From Brachypodius melanocephalos (Eukaryota; Chordata; Aves; Passeriformes; Pycnonotidae), in assembly GCA_013398615.1 (NCBI GenBank), contig VZSR01003210.1:2302223-2366222 (forward strand): 64,000 nt of DNA, read 5' to 3'. Made by a program: the position numbers and the translations under genes. Positions 53,651 through 63,554 of this stretch are shown one piece after another. The notes under the pieces are model-generated. The model was not told the origin of the DNA. It was given only the letters and a program-made list of their open reading frames with translations, and ran no database searches. Position 1 is the first letter of the stretch. Every line of letters begins with the position of its first letter.

Positions 53651-56600
53651 TAATAAGCCATTTCTTTGCAAGGGCTGGACCCTCAGAGGTGTATGGAAAT
53701 CCTCATACTGGAAGTCAACCCTAAGTGCTTGGTCTTGAGGGAAATACGCATTAACTGATGGCCTGAAACTGGAATTGTGCAATTTCCTACACCAATCCCA
53801 AACATGATGATTATTGGCCCCCATCAAGCATCATTAAAACATATTTGCTTAATCTCTCTTCAGCTGTGTGTGCACTACATCCAACTCATATTTTGTAGTA
53901 AGTTTGCACATGCCAAATGTGATATTTACAGATTATTTAAGTTTTTACATATCCCTAAGAGCTGAACAAATTAATACTTTGATTAACTTAGCCATTTACT
54001 CATATGCAATTATTTTCTAAAGTTAATGCATTATTTAAATTTATTCAATAAAATAGCTTCTGGGGTGTTTCTTCTCTGTGTTTATTATAAGCTCTGAAGA
54101 TCAAACATTCATCATTTGAACTGTGTGGCTTTGATTATAATTGTCAAGGTAAATTAGAGAGGACTCTACTTCTCCCTGGCTTTGACAATGGGCACATTCC
54201 TGCACACAAGTCAAGTTTGGCACGCAGGGCAGGCAACACAACCTGGGCATTTGCTCTCAGCAGATATTCAGTCAAATAAATTCAGACAAATGTTTGTGAA
54301 AAGGGAATAAGAAGGGCTCATGTCTGCAGCTTGAGTTAATTATGTTTAAACTGTGATTGAATATGTGCACAGAACACCTTTTTCCCTTCTGAGCCCCCTC
54401 CCTGAGATCCTCCCCAACAGCAGCATACTGACAGCAAAGCACTGTATGCACGCTCTGAGAGTTCTCATTACACAGGAGCAGTTATTAAAATGCATCTTGT
54501 TCTTTGCTTAATTTATAAGGTGCTCTCTTTCCTACATGCCCTAAATAATCACTTTTTAATATCTAATACAGTTGTACATCATAATATATGCTGGTATTTC
54601 CCATTGGGAGGCTGGGATGTGCTCTCCAACACCTGCTTTGACCAGGAGTGATATATGCAGATATATGACTTGTGATCAGCACCAAGGATGAAGCACAAGG
54701 GGGAAAAACATCAAGGTGCTTTGTGCCAAGGAAGGCTCTCAGAACACAGATGAATCTTCACAGTCCAAACTATTTGTTGTCTTTCTAGTGCACATCTGAA
54801 AAACTACCAACAAAAGCAATTAGCTCTAGAGAAGTATTGAATTCCCAGCAATACATCTAAGTACTTTGGTATTGCTTTTTAATTGGAAAACATGCTACCA
54901 AGAACATTTACTGCAAATTTTGAACTGACCCTGTCTCAGCAGCATGAGTCTCTCTGGGAATTTCACTTATTATGGTACAACTAACAGCAATTAGTACTTT
55001 TTAAACACTGATTTGTCTGTAGTAAGCCTCACCTCAGGACTTATAAATAGCAACCTTAGACGTTTGGGAAAGTTTTTTCAGATTAATCATAAGACAGAAT
55101 AACCTAACTCAAAATATGCATATAACATATCCTACCAGCTGATCCCAACATACACAGGGCACATTGGCACATACAATGAGCTGTCTGAACCACACAAGCC
55201 CACCTTTATTTCAGTGCTCTGTCTCTCAAGTTGCCCATGGTGTGCAGTAAACCTAAATATAGTCTTAATTCTGACTGAACCAGACAAATAAATATGCATC
55301 CTAAAGGAGAGAGCACTTGATGACAGGTAACTAACCCCTAAGTCAAAAATACATAGAGCACAGGGGATAACAGTCTGATCATTATTGCTTTGCTAATTGT
55401 TGAAATTAAGCCTTCTCAGTGACTAGAAACCAAACCGAGACTGCTAAAATGCCCTGTGTTTAAGTTTACCCAGATATGTTCAAGGTCTTTCTGTGTAACA
55501 CATAGGACTTGAAAGTGGTATGGTTAACTCAGAGAAATTGACCCACTGTTTAAATTCAAACAGACACAATTTTGATTGTGATAAAGGTAAGTAAGACACC
55601 ACATAAGCTACTTACTCAGTTGGAACACAGTAAATCAAAGCATAGTTCCAGGAACATTTATAGAGCACTGCAAATGCTGTGAAATAAACACTAGAAGCCC
55701 CTCCACTCTGGGGAAAAGCAATGCAGGGCATTCCAAAGCCATCAGGAAGGGTCATTACACTTACTGAAAACACTGCACCTGAAAGGAACTGCCAAATCCT
55801 TGAAAACACAGAGTGTTGCCTTTAAGAGGAGGCCCTCACAGAGATGCCAATTTTAACCATATGCCAAGTTACTGTGGAGAACAGCAGCTCAAAATATTCT
55901 TTTCCTGTAAAACTTAGCCCCTACTGCCATCTGCAGTTTCCACAAAATGCACTCCCTGATTTAGTGTTCCCATTTCCAAGCAGAAGATGCTGCACACCCC
56001 TGGGTACCAAACATCTCAAACCAGGCAAACCAGCAAGGCTCGTCCTTGCCACAATTAATATTTAACTGCTTTGTGTTAAAGAGCAGGTCACATCCTGTTC
56101 TCATTCACACACCACCAAGACCTACTAAAATAGCACCAAACTCAGTGGAGATGCAGTCTAGAGAGACCTGCCAGGTTAAAGCTCTGGGTTTGTAGCAGTT
56201 GCCATCCCTTGTGTGAGTGAATAGTGCATATTCAAATATGCAAACCCTGATGGTTAACATCATCTGTGCACTTTTCAACTTCTTTCTCTGGCCTTACCAA
56301 TCTGGCATGAATTTTGACAGGGCTGTCATCTCTTCTGCTGCACCCTTTTTCTTGTGGTTCTTCTTTTCCAGAGGCAGCAAAATGCTGGCCCAAAACCACC
56401 TGTTGCAAATACATAAATTTAAAAACTGAGAAGATATACTTTTTATGAAGTTCACAGTAATAAATATGTAAGTGATCCATTCATTGCTTCAGGGGACACA
56501 ATTTAATATCTAAGTGCATGTGTGTGGGCTGCTGTGTGGTACAATTTCCACTGTTGCTCCTGGACAGCAGTGCCTCAGGGCAGCTCCTTGTGACCAGCAC

Positions 56601-56699
56601 ACTGGAGAGCACAAGAGGTTCTGGTCAACACCAGAACTACTATTTCTAAACCCTCCCTCCTCAGGTATGTTTTAGAGATCAATTAAGTATTTCTTTGTG
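53651..56699 (-). other. Giant intron, 53.7-56.7 kb (no gene seen)
   Basis: AT-rich, with TAAT-rich and AATAAA-bearing stretches near 53990-54060. No splice-bounded ORF, RNA gene or defined mobile element is visible. Confidence 0.4.
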
Positions 56700-57075
56700 G
56701 CAGGTTGACCATGGCTAGCTCCCAAATGCCTGCCCACCTACTAACTCACCCTCCTCAACAAAGCAAGGGAAAAAACATAGTGAAAAAATGACGGGTGAAG
56801 ATAGAAACACTGATACAGACATAGAGATCCTGTATCAGTTGCCACCTCAGGCACAATTGACACAACTTGGGGAAAATTCATGTTACTTCTTACCAATTAA
56901 ATGAGATTTGGGTGGTAAGAAGCAAAAATAAATTATTCTCTCTCATCTTCTTTTCCCCAGCTCATCCTCTTCTGCAGTCTGTATGAGTGTTTGTATCTTC
57001 ACCCATCAGTTTTTCACCATGTTTTTTCCCCTGCTTTGTTGAGGAGGGTGAGTTGGAGAGTGGGTGGACAGGCAG
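56697..57075. mobile_element. Avian LTR-type remnant arranged as an inverted repeat
   Basis: The left end, TGTGGCAGGTTGACCATGG, and the ACTTGGGGAAAATT word near 56866 resemble the common avian LTR family whose ends read GGCAGGTTGACC. Its segment 56743-56820 reappears in inverted orientation at 56977-57054: both arms are 78 bp with 6 mismatches by my count (about 92% identity). The similarity extends with a 4-base gap to 56728 and 57073. The spacer is 156 bp and contains the rest of the LTR-like sequence. A partial inverted duplication or a foldback insertion would produce this. No ORF of interest. Confidence 0.65.
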
Positions 57076-59723
57076 TGCTGGAAGCAGAGACCAAGTCTTC
57101 ACAAATATGTTCACACATAAACATCTATTTTATGGTCACTTACTTTGTGTTCTTAAGTAATTTTCCTTTGTCTTTTACTCAGCCCTTTCCTCAGTCATTA
57201 AGTGGCTTCACTGGAGTTTCTTCAAGGTTTTCATGCATTTTCCTGTACTTTCTTTTTCCTTTCCTCCATTGTTCTAGCAGGCCTTGTGCAAACATGATCT
57301 TTCACATGCTCCACCCCTATGCTGGTCCCAAAACCTGAAGACAAAGATCACACCCAGAAGAGAGCAGTGAACACCAGCATACACACCTCAGTATCAAAGC
57401 TTGATAAAACCAGACAGCAGCTTCCCTTGGAGGGTAAGAGGACTGCACACTAAACAAGCAAAATTTAAAACACCAGTCCAGCTGTCACACACATCATCCA
57501 ACAGACAAAGCCACAAACCTGGAACAGGGAAGAAAGCAGGGCAAGGCAGAGCAGGGGTTTCCTTCTCAAACCACAAAACCAGAGCTCAGAGATGAAGCCT
57601 GTTTTGAAACTTTCGTTTTTCTCCCCATTCCATCCCACAATCCTTTCACAATTTTTCACTGCATTTAGGGTATAGTGCAAAGCAGACCAAATCCACACTT
57701 CAGAAGGTTTATTAATTATAACCCCAAATAACTGTGGCCTGCTTGTGAAGGTGGCAGCTGCATCCCATCTGTACCAGAGGGGAGGCACTGCTGTCAGCAC
57801 AGCTGGGCTGCCATCCCAACAAGATTGGACCAGCAGCTTAGGGGGAATACAGAGACCAAGCAGGAAGATCCCTTCCATCTGGAGCAATTTATTCTAGATT
57901 AGATAAACAGGCTCCTTGGATGGATTTTAACAATTCATAGAGAAAAATTGTGGCTGTCTGGGGAGTGTGTTTTTCTGCAGGGTTTTTAGCAGAGAAAAAC
58001 CCTCCAAACAAAAATCATCTAATCCTGCTACACACACTGATACATGAGTATTAACATAAATGGAAAATCTTAATGTTGTTAACATATACAACTTATAAAC
58101 TACCAGAACACTAACAGCCATCCTTATATCTCCATGGGGTAATGTAAAGGGTCATGGCTCATACTCAGGCTGGGGAGAAGCCCTCATCCACATTACTGAC
58201 GGAGAAGCAGAAATCACCAGGCTCATTTCTCAAAGCCAGCCAAATCTCCCCTCAGCTGTCCCAAAGCCAGAGGTCACCCTTCTCCTTGCCTAGTCCTGCT
58301 TTGATATGTCCGGACGTGGGCTACAGCACTGGAAGAGGTCTGGAGGCCAAAAGGTCTTTTACATTCCTGTTCATTTGTCAAGAACAAAGTTTCAGTGATG
58401 GAGTTCTTGGGTAATAGGGATTAGGAGTTGTTTCTCTTGCAGTTACATTAAAAGTCCATGCATTTTAATGCTTCTGAACAAAGCCTTACTTACTATAGCT
58501 AAGTTATAGTACCATGTTAGTAAGCACAACAAGAAAACCCACCTTTCTGCCTTTCAGCGGTGCTTTCCCCAAACTCATTCAAATTATCTTAAGCTTTTCT
58601 GTAACAAATGCAAGATTAAGAGACTATCAACCACTCAGCAGCAGCCTAAAGACACATAAATACATTAGCTAATGGGCTGTTCACAACCTGCAATGGTCAA
58701 CTAAAAACAGAGAAAACACCATCCCTGTCACAGTACACCACCTCATCTTAATCCCATCAAGGCAAAGGCAAACAAGCCCATCCTAGTTTGCTTCTAGCCT
58801 CACAGTTTTCCAAAAAGCCAGGAAAACCAGCTGAATTTTTCCCAAGTCCCTCTGAACCAAAAAGCTAACATTGTATAGGGCAAAAAATTGATTGATTAAC
58901 TTTCAAGTGCCCTTAAGTAAAAACCAGATACTTAGTCAATATTATTTTGCTATTTTAAACTTGTTAGAAACAAATATAAAAACTGCCTGAAAGGCACATG
59001 GTAAAACTTCATTTTCATTCTCTCCTATTGCATTGTAGTTTACTGCTTACAAAAGACAAAGTAAAAAAGATTCGACTTTTTAATGCCATTTCCAGACCTT
59101 CAGAACAGAAATTTATTCCTCTACTGAGGATTAGGAGCAAAGAACAGGAGGCCAGCACAGCCAGGGGCAAGAGTAAAGCCTGCTCCACCCAAGTCAAGGT
59201 TATGTAATGATGGGATGAAAGGCATTTTCTCCACAAACAAGAGATTTTATCAGGCTGGCACTCACCCTGCACAGCCACACTGCTCCTCAGGACTGGATTG
59301 GACAGCCTTAATAGGACGGGAAAGCTCGATGCAAAATTCCACCTCAGTGCAGGACAAGAAAATTAAAAACCATTCACACAGTGCACTCCTAGTTTACAAA
59401 AACTCATGATACTTTAATCTATTACAGTTTCAGCAGTTTTAGTTAAATCTATTACAGTTTTAATACTGCTATTTAGTAGCGCTTTTTGGCACTAGATGTC
59501 TGCCTAAACTTCCATTAGAGGAACTGTTCTCCCTTTCAGATGTATACCTCAGCACACAGAACAACAAGAAAAAAATGCCTTTGTCGGTATAAAATAAACT
59601 AGAAATTTAAAAAGCACCATTAAAAATTATTTAAACACATTAACTAATGCTCATTTGATTTCATTAATAATGATTAAACTAATGCTCACTGATTACTAAG
59701 GAGGAAAGGTCTCGATTTCTTAC
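57076..59723 (-). other. Giant intron, 57.1-59.7 kb (no gene seen)
   Basis: Intronic-type sequence ending at the donor of exon 59724-59809. A 15-base word (AATCTATTACAGTTT) is duplicated 30 bases apart at 59416-59460, and ACTAATGCTCA is repeated near 59645 and 59680. The ORFs at 57394-57887 overlap on both strands and are not supported. Confidence 0.4.
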
Positions 59724-59809
59724 CTGAGTTCCTTCGTATTACAGTGCATTTCCTGTTGTTGCCTGATACTGCTGCAGAATTTCCAACTGGATGATCATGA
59801 AACTGAATG
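59724..59809 (-). CDS. Internal coding exon of the unidentified gene (most 5' exon seen)
   Basis: An 86-bp minus-strand exon. The acceptor is CCAGTCCTTCTTCCCTTAG and the donor is CTCAG|GTAAGA. One base completes a split codon, then the only open frame gives 28 codons beginning IQFHDHPVGNSAAV and ending CTVIRRNS plus one base (phase 1). That last G joins CT at the start of exon 9385-9509 to form an Ala codon. The peptide has a His/Asp/Gly-rich turn followed by a basic end; I cannot assign a family. About 85 bases upstream, in the same orientation, lies a CpG-rich LTR-like block, which raises the possibility of an alternative first exon that splices into this one. Confidence 0.65.
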
Positions 59810-59893
59810 CTAAGGGAAGAAGGACTGGAGATGCTTCATTTTTTTTTTTAATCTGTGTAGCCTTGACACGTGTGAAACATCTTCTGGGCGGCA

Positions 59894-59986
59894 GGCCGCC
59901 ATCCTGTGGGCCCCGGCCGCCATCCTGTGGGCCCCGGCCGCCATCTTGTGAGCCCCTGGGCCACCGGCCGCCATCTTGTGGGTCCC
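59894..59986 (-). promoter_or_regulatory. Four tandem YY1-type binding sites (GC-rich minisatellite)
   Basis: A 21-bp unit (GGCCGCCATCCTGTGGGCCCC) occurs at 59894-59914, 59915-59935, 59936-59956 and, after a 9-base insert, 59966-59986. On the minus strand, units 3 and 4 contain CAAGATGGCGGC, a full match to the known YY1 consensus (AAGATGGCGGC). Units 1 and 2 carry CAGGATGGCGGC, one base away, keeping the core. YY1 is a zinc-finger protein that can activate, repress or position start sites. The sites sit in sense orientation downstream of the TATA box and upstream of exon 59724-59809. Each site also contains ATGGCGGCC, a possible Met-Ala-Ala start, in an 82-codon minus-strand ORF that stops at the exon's acceptor. 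Confidence 0.75.
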
Positions 59987-60206
59987 CGGGCCTTCCCGCC
60001 CTTTGTGATACACATGGAAAAGAGGAGGGACCTGTTGTAGCTCATTCGCCTCCCTCACTCAGTTCGGCAATTCTACTTTGCTTCTGCAATCTATGAACAG
60101 CAAATCTTATCAATAAATAATTTTATTGAAAAATCGCGATATGAAAATTCGATAAAGCCGCAAGCAAAAACAGTATCAAGCCCGGGGTTGGCAGTGGGTG
60201 ACCCTT

Positions 60207-60233
60207 AGATTCGGCCTCTGTCGCACCGAATCT
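60207..60233 (-). repeat. Perfect 8-bp inverted repeat in the putative R region
   Basis: AGATTCGG (60207-60214) and CCGAATCT (60226-60233) are perfect reverse complements with an 11-base loop. It lies between the TATA box and the polyadenylation signal of the LTR-like block, so it would be in the transcribed leader. Confidence 0.6.
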
Positions 60234-60300
60234 CCCCCCGTTCACGAAATTGGTCTGTGCAGGGCTTATTTTTATATGGTTTTTCGGCCGGATAGTGGGT

Positions 60301-61040
60301 TGCTTCACTCCTCTGAAATCTTTACATATCCATAAAGTTCCTTTTCTGCTGTATGTTGATCAGTTTTCCAGGAGGGAGATGATCGTTGGATTGAAATTCT
60401 GGTCTCCGGAGGCACACCCTTGACGACTCTGATGGTCTTATCTCCGATCCATATCAGGTATCAAGTACCGGGTGTAGTGAGGCCAATTTCTGTAGACTAC
60501 TCATCTCTGCCAGGTATGTCTTTTCTTTTGCAAATTCCAAAGTCTTCCTCTCTGCCGTTTGTCTCTTACACTTGCAGATTGAGTTTCTGCCTGAGAGTCC
60601 ACAGCTCCTGAAAACCTTAGTTTTAAATTTCCAATAACTTTCATATTGTATAAAAACACGAATTATTTCATAATATATATCACAGCTTCAGAGCAATGGC
60701 TTCAAGGGGAGGAGGTCTCTCCTCATCCCCTGTGCCTGGCTATGGCTGGAAGTCACCAGTTAGCACTGCACAGCCAGCTCTCCTCAGGGAAATGCAGCAA
60801 ACCCACCACTAAAGCCCAGATTTGCAAAAAATCACGCCCAGAGACTCCTGATGCTTTGTGACACACTGCTTCCCTTCACCAACAGCCTGTGGAGCTGCTC
60901 CTGTGGGCCATCCAAATACCTGCAGCTCCCAACAAACATTGATCACACAGAACCAAAACCCAGAGGAATTTAAGAGGCAAAGAAGCACCAGTTTTTACCA
61001 TACAATGCTTAGACCATTAGCTTAAAAATACAGCAAGTTG
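60301..61040. other. Sequence upstream of the LTR-like block (no gene seen)
   Basis: 60301-60500 keeps raised CpG content (GATCGTTGG, CTCCGGAGG, GACGACTC, CTCCGATCC, TACCGGG) and may be the U3 part of the same insertion. From about 60500 the sequence returns to AT-rich intronic type. The 63- and 71-codon plus-strand ORFs here have no supporting context. Confidence 0.4.
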
Positions 61041-61047
61041 TCACTAT

Positions 61048-61112
61048 TTATGTATTCATGTACATATATACATTATATATACATTATATACATTATGTAT
61101 AATGTATTAATT
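61048..61112. repeat. AT-rich palindromic simple repeat
   Basis: Repeats of TACATTATA and TACATATA, including ATACATTA-TGTA-TAATGTAT, whose 8-base arms are perfect inverted copies. Prone to cruciform formation. It directly abuts the hairpin at 61113. Confidence 0.7.
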
Positions 61113-61157
61113 CTTGGTAAGAATCTGCCTGAAACAATAAGGCAGATTCTTGCCAAG
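61113..61157. repeat. 18-bp near-perfect hairpin
   Basis: The arms CTTGGTAAGAATCTGCCT (61113-61130) and AGGCAGATTCTTGCCAAG (61140-61157) pair along all 18 positions with one T-G wobble when read as plus-strand RNA; the loop is 9 bases. It may be a small foldback element or structured RNA. The stem is shorter than a typical microRNA precursor, so I do not call one. Confidence 0.75.
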
Positions 61158-63554
61158 AGCAGACTCACAAAATCTTACAAAACATTTTAAATACCACATC
61201 TGTCTTGCATGCTGCATACCATAAAGCCACTATGTGTAATTACATGTAATTAGTTGCATGTCTGTAAACTCAATAGCTCAATCATGTTTAATTAACCATA
61301 CTGTAATAGGAGCATTTGATAGTTAAATGTCTCACTAAACTGATGAACACCTGGAACACATAGTCTCACCACCAATAAATTAACTAAAATCTGTCATTAG
61401 TACTTATTTTCCTTCTTTCCTGGTAGACCACTAGAATTAGAGATAATAAATAGCCAAATCAGATCCTTAGCAATTTGTTAAGACGACAACTGCAGGAGCC
61501 CTCCTGCTGACACTTTTACTTTTCTGTGATACATTCTTCAGCAGAGATTACTAACTGTTGCATAAATCACTTTTTTCCTTTGTTTTTTATTTCCAAACCA
61601 AATTGTTACCTGTGTTTGGGTGCTTTTGGGGTTTGTTGTTGGTTGGTTGGGGATTTTGTTTGTTTGGGGGGGGAGGGCAGAGGGGAGTGCCCTGGTAGTT
61701 TTTAAGAACTACCAGGTCTGATGTACCGAGTTATGTCCAGGTGATGAGCAGGGAGAAGGGATCATTCCCTCACTTTCACCCCACACAGAGGCCTTGGCTG
61801 CTGGTTTATCAGCACAAAAGTGCACGCCTGCTGAGGGACTAACTTCACACAGGGACTTTGAGCCATCTGCTTACCTATATCAAGGCACACAGACAGATAT
61901 AATAGCCTTGGAAAAGTGACCGCTCAGAAAAATAACTGGTACATTTTCAGAAAATGATAAACCAGCCAATACAAAATACATAGCGTTAACTGCAGGGTAT
62001 ATCTGTAGGTCAAGCACTCATATTCACTGTCATTATTCCCCATCATTGACATCTGCTGTGGAACCAAGAGGTAGCCAATCTAAAAGGATAAAAAGGAAAT
62101 GAACACAATGCAATGACAGACTGCTGAACTGTCATACCATAGCCTTGAAATCACGCGATCAGGGAGACTTAAAAAAGGACTAGGGATCTATACAAACAAT
62201 ACTGTTGTAAGGCTTTTTAAAAGAAGACAAGCAAAGCAGGGACATGGCTCACCAGTATCACCCACCTGTACATCCCTCCCTAAAGGATCTTTGCACCGGT
62301 GAAGGGAAATAAGATGATGGAGGGAGCTGATGAGAAGGCAGTGACTTTGGTGCTTCCTCACACTGAGGAAACACCCAAAACCCATAAGAACAGGGCAAGC
62401 ACCTCCCCAGTCAACGAATCCCTGAATGATGAGACACCAGACAGTGGGTGAACCATTCCTTTGGAAGCATCTTTCCCACAGCCCCCAAGTCTGTCCATAC
62501 CCAGAAATTTGCTAGCTTTTTTTTCTGCTGAGAGATAACAGGTGAAAAGGTAGTCCTAAATGCAAATTGTATCACTTCAACTCCAGTGCAAAATGAAAGC
62601 AGTTGTTGGAAGACCTTATGATAGTTTTAATTCAGAATACAACAGAGTTTGGGTTATACAGAATGTGGTATGCAAGAGGAAGACCATACAAATAGCTTAG
62701 TAATTGCTGGAAATAAGCAAAAAAACCTATCATAGGCAGTCCAATGGCCACACTCCCACACTCTGATTTCACCCATCATATACAAGGGCATCATCATTTT
62801 GCAACCATTTTCTCATTAAAAAAAAAAAAATTGTTCTTCTAGCTGTATTACTAGAGCTATGATTGCATTTTTCCCCCCAAAGATAACCTTACTCTTTATT
62901 CAAAACGCAACAGCAGTGAAAATTTCTATTTTTAACCTTCTTTTCCCCCACAGATATTTTAATGACACATCGAAAAGGAAGAAAAGCCCAAAGCACAAAC
63001 ACTCCCTAACCTATACCACTGCTCAATTTCTAGCATGAGATGTATTTGTCATTGCTGCATGAACTGGCTAACTCAAAATATATTCCTAACAGTCCTCATG
63101 CTTCAAGTAATAATTAGGTTTAAATAAAGAGCAGTAGGACTAAAGGCTTATTTTTTCTGCAAAACATCCAGCTGGGAAAAAGAAGATTTTATTCTACTTT
63201 TCTCGTGCCTCATCCCATGACATTCCAGATGCCAGGAGCACTACAAAGCTTTGCAGGGACCACGAGATGGTGCTATTGCTTTGCTTTAAATTAACATCCA
63301 CAACCACTTTTTTTTTGTGGAGACGATAATATTTGCAATTAAAAGTACCAGAGAGGTATTAAACATTTTTAAATGTAAAAAATGTCACGTTAGAAATGTT
63401 CACATAACGTAATAATTTGCCACATTATTAAACGTGAATTGTCTAATAAGGTTGCTAATTTTTTTAACTATCTTTATTCTTCCATGTTCTCTGCTGGTGG
63501 GTCTGTGGATTTGACGTGCAAAGTACTTTTTTTGCCAGAATATTACTGCAAGGT
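61158..63554. other. AT-rich intergenic or intronic sequence (no gene seen)
   Basis: No supportable gene. It includes the G-rich tract at 61628-61685 with four G4-or-longer runs, A-homopolymers near 62819-62830, and the small minus-strand frame at 62188-62385, which has only weak splice-like signals. Confidence 0.4.

Larger units (their letters stand above)
59810..60300 (-). mobile_element. CpG-rich LTR-like promoter block with TATA box and polyadenylation signal
   Basis: In minus orientation the order is: CCATATAAAAATA (TATA box, 60267-60279), then a likely start region, a perfect 8-bp stem at 60207-60233, TCAATAAAA (60121-60129), and a U5-like stretch. The GC-rich tandem sites lie at 59894-59986. 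CpG is abundant (ATCGCG, GCCGC, GTCGCACCG, TTCGGCCGG) in a window that is otherwise depleted, which suggests a young insertion or an unmethylated promoter. This order fits a retroviral LTR. I see no primer-binding site starting TGG and no target duplication, so a host CpG-island promoter is the alternative. No viral gene is present. Outer limits are approximate, and the U3 part may reach about 60500. Confidence 0.5.
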
